Source: Erwinia sp. E_sp_B01_1 (GTDB lineage: Bacteria > Pseudomonadota > Gammaproteobacteria > Enterobacterales > Enterobacteriaceae). Taken from it: DNA of 64,000 bases. This document shows positions 1-8,335 of this stretch, one piece after another. Numbering within the stretch: the stretch's first letter is position 1; every line of letters starts with the position of its first letter. The notes under the pieces are model-generated. The model saw only the letters and a program-made list of their open reading frames with translations. It ran no database searches and had not been told where the DNA came from. Position numbers and translations under genes: made by a program. The DNA lies in assembly GCF_036865545.1 (NCBI RefSeq), contig NZ_CP142208.1, forward strand, positions 2,604,001 through 2,668,000, in the 5' to 3' direction.

Positions 1-562
1 GACCAAAGCGCAAATCCTCGAAAGAGAAGGACGTTTGCCGGATGCCGTTCTGGCCTGCGTGGGTGGCGGTTCTAACGCCATCGGCATGTTTGCTGATTTC
101 ATTGATGATGAGTCGGTGGGCCTGATCGGCGTAGAGCCAGCGGGCCACGGTATTGAAACCGGCGAGCATGGCGCGCCGCTGAAGCACGGCCGTGTAGGGA
201 TCTACTTCGGCATGAAATCGCCAATGATGCAGACTGAAGATGGACAGATTGAAGAGTCTTATTCTATTTCAGCCGGTCTGGACTTCCCTTCAGTAGGGCC
301 GCAGCATGCTTATCTGAACAGCATCGGTCGCGCTGAATACGTTTCTGTTACCGATGATGAAGCGCTTGAAGCCTTTAAAATATTGTGCCGTAGCGAAGGG
401 ATTATTCCGGCGCTGGAATCTTCACACGCGCTGGCCCATGCGTTGAAAATGATGCACGAGGCTCCGGAAAAAGAGCAGCTTCTGGTGGTCAACCTTTCCG
501 GGCGCGGTGATAAAGATATTTTCACCGTTCACGATATCCTGACAGCTAAGGGAGAAATTTAA
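1..562 (+). CDS. trpB: Tryptophan synthase beta chain (3' part)
   Basis: TrpB condenses indole with L-serine to make L-tryptophan, using pyridoxal phosphate in the alpha2-beta2 complex. Only the C-terminal ~186 residues are in the window; the reading frame is open from base 2, so the gene starts upstream. The phosphate-binding glycine/serine loop [12 protein letters not shown] and the C-terminal LSGRGDKD segment are intact. The stop codon overlaps the trpA start (TAATG), the usual translational coupling of this pair. Identification is certain from these motifs and the neighbour. Confidence 0.97.
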   Translation, partial: TKAQILEREGRLPDAVLACVGGGSNAIGMFADFIDDESVGLIGVEPAGHGIETGEHGAPLKHGRVGIYFGMKSPMMQTEDGQIEESYSISAGLDFPSVGPQHAYLNSIGRAEYVSVTDDEALEAFKILCRSEGIIPALESSHALAHALKMMHEAPEKEQLLVVNLSGRGDKDIFTVHDILTAKGEI

Positions 563-1368
563 TGGAGCGTTATGACCAGCTTTTTAAACGTCTTGATGCC
601 GCAAAAGAAGGGGCTTTCGTTCCTTTCGTGACGCTGGGCGATCCAACACCAGAGCTTTCCCTGCAAATCATCGATGCGCTGATTGAAGGTGGAGCCGATG
701 CTCTTGAGCTGGGGATCCCCTTCTCTGATCCACTTGCAGATGGCCCTACCATTCAGAACGCCGCCCTGCGTGCTTTCGCAGCAGGAGTGACACCGTCACA
801 ATGTTTTGAAATTATCAAAGCCGTGCGTCAGAAGCACCCGGAAATTCCAATTGGCTTGCTGATGTATGCAAACCTGGTCTTCTCCAACGGCATCGATAAC
901 TTTTATGCACGCTGTCAGGAAGCGGGTGTCGATTCGGTACTGGTTGCTGACGTACCCGTTGAAGAGTCCGCCCCTTTCCGTCAGTCCGCACTTCGTCACA
1001 ACGTTGCGCCGATCTTTATCTGCCCGCCTAATGCGGATGACGATTTATTACGTGAGATTGCCTCACATGGCCGGGGTTATACCTATCTGGTCTCCCGCGC
1101 TGGCGTAACCGGCGCGGAAAATCGTGGCGTCAGCCACTCTCTGCTGCATCTGGTGGAGAAACTGCGCGAGTATCACGCTGCACCGCCGGTACAGGGATTT
1201 GGGATTTCTGAACCTGAACAGGTAAAAGAAGCACTGAAAGCCGGTGCTGCCGGAGCCATTTCCGGGTCAGCTGTTGTCAAAATCATCGAGCAAAACCACG
1301 CAAATCCGCCGGTGATGCTGGCTGAACTCAAAGCCTTTGTCAGCAAGCTGAAAGCGGCGACGCGTTAA
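562..1368 (+). CDS. trpA: Tryptophan synthase alpha chain
   Basis: TrpA cleaves indole-3-glycerol phosphate to indole and glyceraldehyde-3-phosphate and channels indole to TrpB. The protein has 268 residues, the usual length for enterobacteria. The catalytic acids fall where expected: Glu49 in [10 protein letters not shown] and Asp60 in DPLADGPT. The phosphate-binding GFGISEPEQ and GAISGSAVV segments are near residues 212 and 233. It is the last gene of the trp operon and its start overlaps the trpB stop by one base. A terminator hairpin follows at once. Confidence 0.98.
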   Translation: MERYDQLFKRLDAAKEGAFVPFVTLGDPTPELSLQIIDALIEGGADALELGIPFSDPLADGPTIQNAALRAFAAGVTPSQCFEIIKAVRQKHPEIPIGLLMYANLVFSNGIDNFYARCQEAGVDSVLVADVPVEESAPFRQSALRHNVAPIFICPPNADDDLLREIASHGRGYTYLVSRAGVTGAENRGVSHSLLHLVEKLREYHAAPPVQGFGISEPEQVKEALKAGAAGAISGSAVVKIIEQNHANPPVMLAELKAFVSKLKAATR

Positions 1369-1377
1369 TTTGGCTTA

Positions 1378-1412
1378 AATGCCTTTCCCGCCTGGGTAAG
1401 GCATTATTTTTT
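1378..1412 (+). terminator. trp operon terminator
   Basis: An 8-bp perfect stem, AATGCCTT (1378-1385) with AAGGCATT (1398-1405), is followed by ATTTTTT. It lies ten bases after the trpA stop and fits a Rho-independent terminator of the trp operon. Confidence 0.8.
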
Positions 1413-1524
1413 CACTCTTTATTACACCCTTTTCTGGAAAATTTCCCGCCTGTGGCTAAGCTTCTGATACAGAGTGATCTGTACACACGGCTTATGCCAA
1501 CTGATTAATGACAGGGAGAATAGA

Positions 1525-1839
1525 ATGAAGTTATTTAAAGTCCTGACGGGTATGCTTGTTGCGGCTGTAGTCGCGATCACAGTCAGCGCCTGTGCGCCAA
1601 CGCCGACGAAAGAAGGAACCGGTGGCTATATTGACGACACTGTTGTCACCACTAAAGTGAAAACGGAATTACTGAAAGACGAATCACTGAAATCCACTGA
1701 GATTAACGTTGAGACTTTCAAAGGCCGCGTTCAGCTGAGTGGTTTTGTCACCAGCCCGCAGTCAGCTAACCGTGCGGTGCAAATCACCCGTGGCGTGAAA
1801 GGTGTTACCTCCGTTACGAACAATATGCAAATCAAGTAA
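1525..1839 (+). CDS. BON-domain lipoprotein
   Basis: This is a 104-residue lipoprotein. It has a short signal peptide ending in the lipobox TVSAC (modified Cys23), then a single BON domain: alternating charged and hydrophobic segments DTVVTTKVKTELL, INVETFKGRVQLSGFV and the closing RGVKGVTSVTNNM. BON domains in OsmY/DolP-like proteins bind membranes in the periplasm. I chose the ATG at 1525 because it is preceded by AGGGAGAA and gives a clean signal peptide; an upstream in-frame start at 1474 would add a hydrophilic tail before it. The exact role is unknown. A strong terminator follows. Confidence 0.85.
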   Translation: MKLFKVLTGMLVAAVVAITVSACAPTPTKEGTGGYIDDTVVTTKVKTELLKDESLKSTEINVETFKGRVQLSGFVTSPQSANRAVQITRGVKGVTSVTNNMQIK

Positions 1840-1860
1840 TTGTGCTGCATAACGAGGAAA

Positions 1861-1885
1861 GGCGCTGATTCAGCGCCTTTTTTTT
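1861..1885 (+). terminator. Terminator after the BON lipoprotein
   Basis: A GGCGCT/AGCGCC stem with a GATTC loop (1861-1877) is followed by eight T residues. The AAA before the stem may give weaker termination for ompW on the other strand. Confidence 0.85.
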
Positions 1886-1895
1886 CAGCCCGAAC

Positions 1896-2528
1896 TCAGA
1901 AGCGATAGCCCGCGCCGAAGAAGAATACGAACGGATTAATATGGGTATCAATACTCTGATGGCCGGCTGCGGAGTCAAAGCCGACTTTGGTTTTGATATC
2001 CATGTACCACAGGGAAGCATTCAGCATCCAGTCGGGCGTCAGCTGGTAATCCAGACCCACTTGCCCTGCAACACCCCAGGAATTTTTCACGCTGAGGTTA
2101 CTTAAACCGGCGTCCCGCCCTGCCTGGTTAAAATCGCTGTCGTAAAACATGGTGTAATTCACGCCAATACCCGCATAAGGCTGCCACTGACTGCTGTTAC
2201 CCATAAAATACCACTGCGCCATCAGCGTCGGAGGCAACTGGTGAACCGTCGCCAAAGTACCGGTTGCCGCTAAACCCACTTTGTGGCGGAATGGCGTGGC
2301 CCCTAATAATTCAATCCCGACATTGTCCGTTGCCATATAGGTAAAGGTCAGGCCCAACTGCGTGTTGTTGCTGACGTCAAACTCGCCGAGTCCCAGAACA
2401 TTGTCAGAGCCACCGGTTGGACGTACGGTGGCGGAACCTGCACGCATAAAGAAATCGCCAGCCTGATGTGCAGATGCCACCACCGGCAGTAAAGTTGCCA
2501 CGGCAAGCACCAATGCTTTCACTTTCAT
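1896..2528 (-). CDS. ompW: Outer membrane protein W
   Basis: OmpW is a small eight-stranded beta-barrel porin for hydrophobic compounds. The 210-residue protein begins with a signal peptide cut after VASAH and ends in aromatic FGAGYRF, the C-terminal signature for outer membrane insertion. The HQAGDFFMRAG start and the QLPPTLMAQWYF segment are typical of the family. I placed the start at the ATG at 2528, since the AAGGAG ribosome site sits just ahead; a GTG two codons upstream overlaps that site. It is divergent from yciC, and a perfect FNR-type site lies between them. Confidence 0.93.
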   Translation of the reverse strand: MKVKALVLAVATLLPVVASAHQAGDFFMRAGSATVRPTGGSDNVLGLGEFDVSNNTQLGLTFTYMATDNVGIELLGATPFRHKVGLAATGTLATVHQLPPTLMAQWYFMGNSSQWQPYAGIGVNYTMFYDSDFNQAGRDAGLSNLSVKNSWGVAGQVGLDYQLTPDWMLNASLWYMDIKTKVGFDSAAGHQSIDTHINPFVFFFGAGYRF

Positions 2529-2655
2529 ATCCACTCCTTTGCAAATTAAGGTGTGCGCAATTGCGCAGTCGTTGTTTTTATTGGCGACAGTTTTACCTTA
2601 ATTCCTGCAAAGATCACCCGGATCAATTCTTTCTAACCCATTAAAAAACATAGAT

Positions 2656-2669
2656 TTGATTCAGATCAA
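2656..2669. promoter_or_regulatory. FNR-type binding site between ompW and yciC
   Basis: The sequence TTGAT-TCAG-ATCAA matches the FNR consensus TTGAT-N4-ATCAA at all ten defined positions. It lies about 130 bp from the ompW start and 205 bp from yciC. E. coli ompW is reported as oxygen/FNR-responsive, which fits. The rest of this 346-bp gap (2529-2874) shows no other element I can name. Confidence 0.7.
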
Positions 2670-2874
2670 TTTTCAGGGGTTGAGTAGTTTCCTCACGTGC
2701 CGGAATAATCCCGGGCGGCCAGAGATTTTCTTTCAACTGCAAATACCGCCTTCCTGATTAAATAAGCGACTAATCCCTTCTTTAATTGAAAGTTATGTAA
2801 GTCAGGGTGCCAGGTTGCCCGCAGACCATGTACAATTGCCGGATCGCAATTAAGGGTTTAAAAAAGGAGTGTAC

Positions 2875-3612
2875 ATGTCATTCACGGCGGGTTCGCTATA
2901 CCGTGACACGGGGAATTTTTTCCGCCATCAACTGGTTACCATTATCCTGTTGGCGCTGCTTACCTCATTCATCACCGTACTGATAGGCCATGCTTTAACG
3001 CCAGACGCAGACCAGTTGTCGATCCTTACTGAGGGTGACAGCGGGGCCGGAATGAGCCTGTTTGAAATGGTGCAGAACATGTCACCCGATCAACAACGCG
3101 TGCTGCTCAGGGCTTCCGCCGCCGGAACCTTTGCCTCACTGGTAGGCAATACCCTGCTGCTGGGTGGAATGCTGAGCCTGATCCCGATGGTTTCTGCCGG
3201 TCAGCGTGTCAGCGCCCTGCGCGCAATCGGCCAGTCTGCGCCTTTCCTGCCACGTTTGCTGCTGCTGGTGTTTATCATGACGCTGGTGATTCAACTCGGC
3301 TTTATGGTACTGGTTGTGCCTGGCGTGGTGCTCACGGTGTTGCTGGCGCTGGCGCCGGTGATTCAGGCTACTGAAAAGGTCGGTGTTGTTGCCGCCATGC
3401 GCACCAGTATCCGCCTGGTCTGGAGTCAGATGAAAGTCGTCGCTCCGGCCGTGGCTGTCTGGTTACTGGCTAAAATCCTGGTTCTGCTGCTGGCAACCTC
3501 TGTGACCGTGTTGCCTGCCAACGTCGCCTCAGTGGTGTTGAATGCACTGAGCAATCTGGTCTCAGCCATCCTGATTATTTATCTGTATCGCCTGTATATG
3601 CTGTTACGTTAA
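2875..3612 (+). CDS. yciC: YciC family (UPF0259) inner membrane protein
   Basis: This 245-residue protein of unknown function has several predicted membrane segments, for example residues ~20-40 (LVTIILLALLTSFITVLIGH), ~85-105, ~130-170 and ~190-240. It belongs to the UPF0259 family by its SLYRDTGNFFRHQ start and overall layout. The ATG at 2875 is chosen because AGGAG ends five bases before it; an upstream GTG at 2869 overlaps that site. It is followed by yciB and yciA as in E. coli. Confidence 0.9.
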   Translation: MSFTAGSLYRDTGNFFRHQLVTIILLALLTSFITVLIGHALTPDADQLSILTEGDSGAGMSLFEMVQNMSPDQQRVLLRASAAGTFASLVGNTLLLGGMLSLIPMVSAGQRVSALRAIGQSAPFLPRLLLLVFIMTLVIQLGFMVLVVPGVVLTVLLALAPVIQATEKVGVVAAMRTSIRLVWSQMKVVAPAVAVWLLAKILVLLLATSVTVLPANVASVVLNALSNLVSAILIIYLYRLYMLLR

Positions 3613-3688
3613 TCCCCGTCTGCGTGCCCCGTTGGGGTTCGCAGGCGCCACGTAATTTTTTGCATCAGCCTGCTATTTGGACGCCTCT

Positions 3689-4225
3689 ATGAAGCAGTTA
3701 CTCGATTTCCTTCCTCTTGTGGTCTTTTTTGTCTTCTACAAGCTGTACGATATTTTTGTCGCTTCAGGCGCGCTGATTGTGGCGACCGCTCTGGCTTTAG
3801 TTGCCAGCTGGCTGCTTTATCGTAAGCTGGAAAAAATGACCATCATCACTTTTGTGCTGGTTGCGGTGTTTGGCACCCTGACGCTGGTTTTCCATAACGA
3901 TGAATTCATTAAGTGGAAGGTGACGGTCATTTACACCCTCTTCGCTGTTGCGCTGGTGTTCAGCCAGTTCTGGATGAAGCAACCGTTAATCCAGACCATG
4001 CTGGGCAAAGAGCTGACCCTGCCCGCTTTTGCCTGGAAAAAACTCAACATCGCCTGGGCGGTATTCTTCCTCGCCTGTGGTCTGGCAAATATTTACGTCG
4101 CGTTTTGGTTATCTCAGGAATTTTGGGTTAATTTTAAAGTGTTTGGACTGACTGGCCTCACCCTGCTGTTTACCGTCATCAGCGGTCTCTATATTTACCG
4201 ACTGATGCCGCAAGAAGAAAAATAA
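3689..4225 (+). CDS. yciB: Inner membrane-spanning protein YciB (intracellular septation protein A)
   Basis: This is a 178-residue protein of the IspZ/YciB family with about five membrane helices. The family start [23 protein letters not shown] is clear, as are the internal [19 protein letters not shown] and [19 protein letters not shown] segments. Family members act in cell-envelope integrity and cell elongation/division, with no known enzymatic step. I chose the ATG at 3689; a TTG at 3677 in the same frame has no homology support. It sits between yciC and yciA as in E. coli. Confidence 0.95.
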   Translation: MKQLLDFLPLVVFFVFYKLYDIFVASGALIVATALALVASWLLYRKLEKMTIITFVLVAVFGTLTLVFHNDEFIKWKVTVIYTLFAVALVFSQFWMKQPLIQTMLGKELTLPAFAWKKLNIAWAVFFLACGLANIYVAFWLSQEFWVNFKVFGLTGLTLLFTVISGLYIYRLMPQEEK

Positions 4226-4230
4226 AATTC

Positions 4231-4262
4231 GCCCGGCACTCGTCCGGGCCTTCCCCCTTTTT
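4231..4262 (+). terminator. Hairpin between yciB and yciA
   Basis: A GCCCGG (4231-4236) / CCGGGC (4244-4249) stem is followed by CTTCCCCCTTTTTT. It looks like a terminator or attenuator just before yciA. Confidence 0.6.
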
Positions 4263-4273
4263 TACTGAGAAGC

Positions 4274-4711
4274 ATGACAATGACAGACGACAACAACAGA
4301 GTGCCGCAGGGCGAGATGGTGCTGCGTACGCTGGCTATGCCTGCGGATACCAATGCCAATGGCGATATCTTCGGTGGCTGGCTGATGTCGCAAATGGATA
4401 TGGGTGGCGCGATCCTTGCCAAAGAGATTGCCGGTGGCCGGGTGGTGACCGTTCGCGCAGATGGGATGACTTTTCTTAAGCCGGTAGCCGTGGGTGATGT
4501 AGTGAGTTGCCACGCCCGCTGTATTCGCAGCGGCACCAGCTCCATCACTATCAATATTGAGGTGTGGATCAAGAAAGTCTCTTCTGAGCCAATCGGTCAG
4601 CGTTACTGCACCACTGAAGCGGTATTTATCTATGTTGCGGTAGACGGTGAAGGCAAACCCCGCCCTCTGCCAGAAGGCAAAAGCCACTTCCGTTACGATG
4701 AAAAGTCTTAA
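4274..4711 (+). CDS. yciA: Acyl-CoA thioesterase YciA
   Basis: YciA is a hot-dog fold thioesterase that hydrolyses a range of acyl-CoAs. The 145-residue protein carries the conserved NANGDIFGGWLMSQMDMGG segment with the catalytic Asp (near residue 29-35) and the downstream TVRADGMTFLKPV and CHARC strands. The start may be the ATG at 4274 or the one at 4280 (MTMTDDN), which changes only two residues. It converges with tonB; two inverted repeats fill the gap between the two genes. Confidence 0.96.
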   Translation: MTMTDDNNRVPQGEMVLRTLAMPADTNANGDIFGGWLMSQMDMGGAILAKEIAGGRVVTVRADGMTFLKPVAVGDVVSCHARCIRSGTSSITINIEVWIKKVSSEPIGQRYCTTEAVFIYVAVDGEGKPRPLPEGKSHFRYDEKS

Positions 4712-4729
4712 CTTAAGTTGAAGCTGATT

Positions 4730-4797
4730 ATCATGGGTTGCGGTTGATTCCCGACCCATGATGACAGGCCTGAGGCCAGATACCTGAGCCTCAGGCC
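4730..4797. terminator. Two hairpins between convergent yciA and tonB
   Basis: Two perfect inverted repeats lie side by side: ATCATGGGT (4730-4738) with ACCCATGAT (4754-4762), and GGCCTGAGGC (4767-4776) with GCCTCAGGCC (4788-4797). Neither has a clear T tract, but the position between convergent genes suggests a bidirectional stop or 3' end protection. Confidence 0.5.
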
Positions 4798-4811
4798 GCC
4801 TTCCTCACGCA

Positions 4812-5552
4812 CTATTCGATGCTTGAACCGCCATTGATCTTGAAGACGATATTCATTGTCACATCTTTGCCCGGCTTATTGGCTTCATAGCGCCATTTCT
4901 TCATCGCCTGCTTAACTTCCCTTTCGAACATATTGCGCGGCTCTGCAGAAAGAATGCGTATGTTATCAACTTCTCCCGAACTGCTTACGTCAAACTGGAC
5001 GCGCACACGCCCTTCCATACGCAATGCATAAGCACGAGCCGGATAGGCAGGTTTGCCCACGCTCAGCGCTTTAGGCCCGGTCGACACAGCCGTTGATGGC
5101 GCTGGTGAGGTTTTGGGCGCGGTAGAAGGCTTAGGTGCCGTGGCCGTCTTTTCGTTGTTAAAAGGAGAAGCCTGTTTCGGTTCGGTACGTGGCTTGATCT
5201 CTTTCTTCGGCTTGACCACTTCTTTCTTCACTGGCTTAGGCTTAGGTTTCGGCACGGGTTTAGGGATCGGCACGGGTTCCGGCTTAGGGGGCTCTGGAGC
5301 GGGTTCTGGTTCTGGCTCGGGCTCGGGTTCAGGTTCAACCACAGGTTCCGGAACAGGCTGAGGTGCGGGTTCTGGCTGCACTTCAGGAGCAACCATAGAA
5401 ACACTAATGGGTTGAGACGCTTTAGGCACTTCAACAACCTGATGAAAAGAGGCATAGAGGATCCCTCCAATCACTACGGCATGCAGTCCCAGTGAGAACA
5501 GCATCGGCAGCGAAACACGGCGAGGTAAAGAATTTTCTGCAAGCGTCGTCAT
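4812..5552 (-). CDS. tonB: Energy transducer TonB
   Basis: TonB couples the ExbB/ExbD proton motor to outer membrane receptors for siderophores and vitamin B12. The 246-residue protein has an N-terminal membrane anchor (~residues 15-35, [20 protein letters not shown]). A periplasmic linker rich in Glu-Pro then Lys-Pro pairs follows (~65-125), and then the globular C-terminal domain with [20 protein letters not shown] and the final MKKWRYE segment. I start at the ATG at 5552 ([12 protein letters not shown]); 14 further codons upstream have no support. A Fur-type site lies about 35 bp upstream, as expected for iron control. Confidence 0.97.
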   Translation of the reverse strand: MTTLAENSLPRRVSLPMLFSLGLHAVVIGGILYASFHQVVEVPKASQPISVSMVAPEVQPEPAPQPVPEPVVEPEPEPEPEPEPAPEPPKPEPVPIPKPVPKPKPKPVKKEVVKPKKEIKPRTEPKQASPFNNEKTATAPKPSTAPKTSPAPSTAVSTGPKALSVGKPAYPARAYALRMEGRVRVQFDVSSSGEVDNIRILSAEPRNMFEREVKQAMKKWRYEANKPGKDVTMNIVFKINGGSSIE

Positions 5553-5586
5553 AATCTTTCTGCTGTAAGTGTGAAGGGGCAAGTTT

Positions 5587-5605
5587 AAATGCAAATAGCA
5601 ATCAG
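5587..5605 (-). promoter_or_regulatory. Putative Fur box upstream of tonB
   Basis: Read on the minus strand, CTGATTGCTATTTGCATTT resembles the E. coli tonB Fur operator as I remember it (TGATTGCTATTTGCATTT). It lies 35-53 bp ahead of the tonB start. This call rests on recall and position. Confidence 0.55.
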
Positions 5606-5756
5606 TTTCAATAACATCTCAATCCCGGAGCGCCGATTTCCTGAGAAAAGTGGTTTGCACTGACTGTTATCAAGCCTCAGCCAGGTTTCATTTGCAGATT
5701 ACTGAGCGATGACTTAACGTGATGAACGACAAATTGACCTGACAGGAGTTGTAAAC

Positions 5757-6053
5757 GTGCTTTACGTAATTTACGCGGAAGATAATGCTGATTCTCTGGA
5801 AAAGCGTACCGCCGTACGCCCTGCTCACCTTGCGCGTCTGCAACTGCTGCAGGATGAAGGTCGGCTGATTTTGGCCGGCCCAATGCCCGCTGTCGACAGT
5901 AATGACCCTGGTAAAGCAGGCTTCAGTGGTTCCACCATTGTGGCCGAGTTCTCTTCACTGGAAGCGGCTCAGTCCTGGGCACAGGACGACCCCTATATAG
6001 CGGCAGGCGTTTATAAGCAGGTAGCCGTAAAACCTTTCAAACGGGTGTTCTGA
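5757..6053 (+). CDS. yciI: YciI family protein
   Basis: YciI is a small ferredoxin-fold protein related to muconolactone isomerase; its substrate is unknown. The 98-residue product matches the E. coli length and shows the family His/Asp layout: the [23 protein letters not shown] core and the C-terminal [17 protein letters not shown]. It starts with GTG at 5757, supported by AGGAG at 5744-5748. It is divergent from tonB, as in E. coli. The kch channel gene that follows it in E. coli is absent. Confidence 0.94.
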   Translation: MLYVIYAEDNADSLEKRTAVRPAHLARLQLLQDEGRLILAGPMPAVDSNDPGKAGFSGSTIVAEFSSLEAAQSWAQDDPYIAAGVYKQVAVKPFKRVF

Positions 6054-6066
6054 CAGCCTGAAGAAA

Positions 6067-6104
6067 ACGCGCCCCTGTCTGGCATTATGCCATCATGGGC
6101 GCGT
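6067..6104. terminator. Long stem after yciI, between convergent yciI and yciY
   Basis: ACGCGCCC (6067-6074) pairs with GGGCGCGT (6097-6104), and an inner TGGCAT/ATGCCA stem (6080-6092) is nested inside. There is no T tract, so it may be a bidirectional 3' end structure for yciI and yciY and may not terminate transcription. Confidence 0.45.
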
Positions 6105-6124
6105 GTTATCCGGGACGTGCGGCC

Positions 6125-6298
6125 TCAAGGGACCTGGGTGATAAACAAAATAGAACGCCGTTGCTGCTGACTCAGTGAGTGACGAATGGCATGCATCCGG
6201 CCATACCTGCGTGACTGTCCTTCCAGCCAGCGCGCCCGACGACGCTGGACCTGACGCGACATACGCCAGCGTGCAACTTCATTTCTACTCCGTCTCAT
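6125..6298 (-). CDS. yciY: Small basic protein YciY
   Basis: This is a 57-residue, very arginine-rich protein, easy to miss because of its size. Translating the minus strand from the ATG at 6298 gives MRRSRNEVARWRMSRQ, then QRRRARWLEGQSRR and a tail HAIRHSLSQQQRRSILF. The length and the RWLEGQSRR block agree with E. coli YciY as I recall it, and the location beside clsA is the same. AGAGGG stands just upstream as a ribosome site. The function is unknown. The open frames on the opposite strand over this stretch are shadows. Confidence 0.85.
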   Translation of the reverse strand: MRRSRNEVARWRMSRQVQRRRARWLEGQSRRYGRMHAIRHSLSQQQRRSILFITQVP

Positions 6299-6452
6299 CT
6301 TACCCTCTGTCTACGCTTGAAAAACTCGCGGCGCAGTATATCCCTTTCTTTACTGGGGCAAGGTCCGATGACTTTAAAAATGAAAAGGTTTCGCGAGTTC
6401 TCTTCAACACGTAAACTCCCTCCATTCAGGCGTGAACAGGATTTCCACTTCC

Positions 6453-7913
6453 ATGACGACTTTTTATACCGTACTCAGCTGGCTGCTGGTATTTGGCTAC
6501 TGGCTGCTGATAGCCAGCGTAACGCTGCGTATTCTGATGAAACGTCGTGCCGTGCCTTCTGCCATGGCCTGGCTGCTGGTTATTTATATTCTGCCGCTGG
6601 TAGGCATCATTGCTTATCTCTCGTTTGGTGAGCTACATCTGGGCAAGCGTCGCGCCGAACGCGCCCGCACTATGTGGCCCTCCACTGCCCGCTGGCTTAA
6701 CGATCTGAAGTCCTGTCATCAGATTTTTGCACATGAAAACAGTGATGTGGCCCGTTCGCTGTTTCAGCTTTGTGAAAACCGTCAGGGCGTGGCAGGCGTA
6801 AAAGGCAATCAGCTTCAGCTTCTGACCTCCACTGATGACACACTCCAGGCGCTGGTGCGGGATATCCAGCTGGCCCGACACAATATTGAGATGGTGTTCT
6901 ACATCTGGCAGCCCGGTGGCCTGGCCGACGAAGTGGCCGAATCACTGATGGCGGCGGCCAGACGCGGCGTGCACTGCCGCCTGATGCTGGATTCGGCCGG
7001 GAGCGTACAATTTTTCCGTAGTCCCTGGGCCGCGATGATGCGCAATGCCGGTATCGACGTGGTGGAGTCGCTGAAAGTCAGCCTGTGGCGTGTTTTTCTG
7101 CGGCGTATGGATCTCCGGCAGCACCGTAAAGTCGTGCTGATTGATAATTATATTGCCTACACCGGCAGTATGAACCTGGTTGATCCCCGCTATTTCAAAC
7201 AGGATGCGGGCGTAGGTCAGTGGATTGATTTAATGGCGAGGATGGAAGGCCCGGTGGCGACAACCATGGGCATTATCTACTCCTGCGACTGGGAAATTGA
7301 AACCGGCAAACGTATTTTGCCGCCCCCGCCTGACGGCAACGTGATGCCCTTTGAGCAGGAAAGTGGCCATACCATCCAGGTCATCGCTTCCGGCCCCGGT
7401 TTTCCGGAAGATTTGATCCATCAGGCGCTGCTGACCGCTGTTTATGCCGCACGGGAACAGCTGATCATGACCACACCCTATTTCGTGCCAAGTGACGATC
7501 TGTTGCATGCCATCTGTACTGCCGCTCTGCGTGGCGTGGATGTCAGCATTATCGTGCCCCGCCACAATGATTCGCTGCTGGTTGGCTGGGCCAGTCGGGC
7601 TTTCTTTGCAGAACTCCTGTCGGCCGGCGTAAAGATCTATCAGTTTGAAGATGGCCTGCTGCACACCAAAAGCGTGCTGGTAGATGGTCAACTTAGCATG
7701 GTGGGCACCGTGAATCTGGATATGCGCAGCCTGTGGCTGAATTTCGAGATTACCCTGGTGATTGATGATGATGGTTTTGGCAGCGACCTGGCGCGCGTTC
7801 AGGATGATTATATAGCCCGTTCCCGGCTGGTTGATGGTCAACGCTGGTCAAGACGTGCCTGGTGGCAGCGGATTGTTGAACGACTGTTTTACTTCTTCAG
7901 TCCGTTGCTGTAA
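6453..7913 (+). CDS. clsA: Cardiolipin synthase A
   Basis: ClsA makes cardiolipin from two phosphatidylglycerol molecules at the inner membrane. The 486-residue protein equals the E. coli length. Two N-terminal membrane helices (residues ~3-25 and ~35-58) precede two phospholipase D domains with HKD motifs: [18 protein letters not shown] near residue 225 and [18 protein letters not shown] near residue 404. The start is the ATG at 6453 ([10 protein letters not shown]); seven codons further upstream are open but unsupported. It is followed by yciU, as in E. coli. Confidence 0.97.
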   Translation: MTTFYTVLSWLLVFGYWLLIASVTLRILMKRRAVPSAMAWLLVIYILPLVGIIAYLSFGELHLGKRRAERARTMWPSTARWLNDLKSCHQIFAHENSDVARSLFQLCENRQGVAGVKGNQLQLLTSTDDTLQALVRDIQLARHNIEMVFYIWQPGGLADEVAESLMAAARRGVHCRLMLDSAGSVQFFRSPWAAMMRNAGIDVVESLKVSLWRVFLRRMDLRQHRKVVLIDNYIAYTGSMNLVDPRYFKQDAGVGQWIDLMARMEGPVATTMGIIYSCDWEIETGKRILPPPPDGNVMPFEQESGHTIQVIASGPGFPEDLIHQALLTAVYAAREQLIMTTPYFVPSDDLLHAICTAALRGVDVSIIVPRHNDSLLVGWASRAFFAELLSAGVKIYQFEDGLLHTKSVLVDGQLSMVGTVNLDMRSLWLNFEITLVIDDDGFGSDLARVQDDYIARSRLVDGQRWSRRAWWQRIVERLFYFFSPLL

Positions 7914-7948
7914 AACGAGCGAAATTGCACAGCGCCCGCAGGGGCATT

Positions 7949-8284
7949 ATGGGAAATGTTATGGATTTGAATAACCGCCTTACCGAAGATGAAACTCTTG
8001 AACAGGCTTACGATATTTTTCTTGAGCTGGCGGCCGATAATCTTGATCCAGCCGATATCATTCTGTTCAATCTGCAGTTTGAAGAACGCGGCGGCGCAGA
8101 GCTGTTCGATCCGTCTGATGACTGGTCTGAACATGTAGACTACGATCTGAATCCGGACTTCTTCGCAGAAGTGGTGATTGGTCTGGGCGAGGCTGATGGT
8201 GAGCCAATCAATGATGTCTTTGCCCGCGTCCTGTTGTGCCGCGAGAAAGATCACAAGCTCTGTCATATCCTGTGGCGTGAATAA
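7949..8284 (+). CDS. yciU: YciU family (UPF0263/DUF440) protein
   Basis: This is an acidic protein of unknown function, 111 residues from the ATG at 7949 or 107 from the ATG at 7961. From [20 protein letters not shown] to the end [12 protein letters not shown] it matches the E. coli YciU pattern. Its many Asp and Glu residues have led to DNA-mimic proposals for the family. AGGGG at 7940-7944 favours the first ATG. It lies 35 bp after clsA and ends at a strong terminator. Confidence 0.93.
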   Translation: MGNVMDLNNRLTEDETLEQAYDIFLELAADNLDPADIILFNLQFEERGGAELFDPSDDWSEHVDYDLNPDFFAEVVIGLGEADGEPINDVFARVLLCREKDHKLCHILWRE

Positions 8285-8300
8285 CACCACTCTGCCGGGA

Positions 8301-8334
8301 GGCCGGGCATTGAATCAATGCCCGGCCTTTTTTT
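8301..8334 (+). terminator. Terminator after yciU
   Basis: A perfect 11-bp stem GGCCGGGCATT (8301-8311) / AATGCCCGGCC (8317-8327) is followed by seven T residues. It ends the clsA-yciU transcript, against the convergent oppF. Confidence 0.92.
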
Positions 8335-8335
8335 G

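Noticed and set aside
1436..1467. Sigma-E promoter ahead of the BON lipoprotein (GGAAAAT and TCTGA)
   Set aside because: The spacing of 20 bp is too long and the -35 match is poor.
5053..5361. Gly/Ser-rich open frame opposite tonB
   Set aside because: It is the antisense image of the Pro/Lys/Glu linker of TonB; Pro codons read as Gly on the other strand.
6175..6414. 79-codon plus-strand open frame before clsA
   Set aside because: It overlaps yciY on the minus strand, which has homology and a ribosome site; this frame has neither.
7230..7841. 203-codon open frame antisense to clsA
   Set aside because: The sense strand encodes both conserved HKD motifs of ClsA over this stretch.
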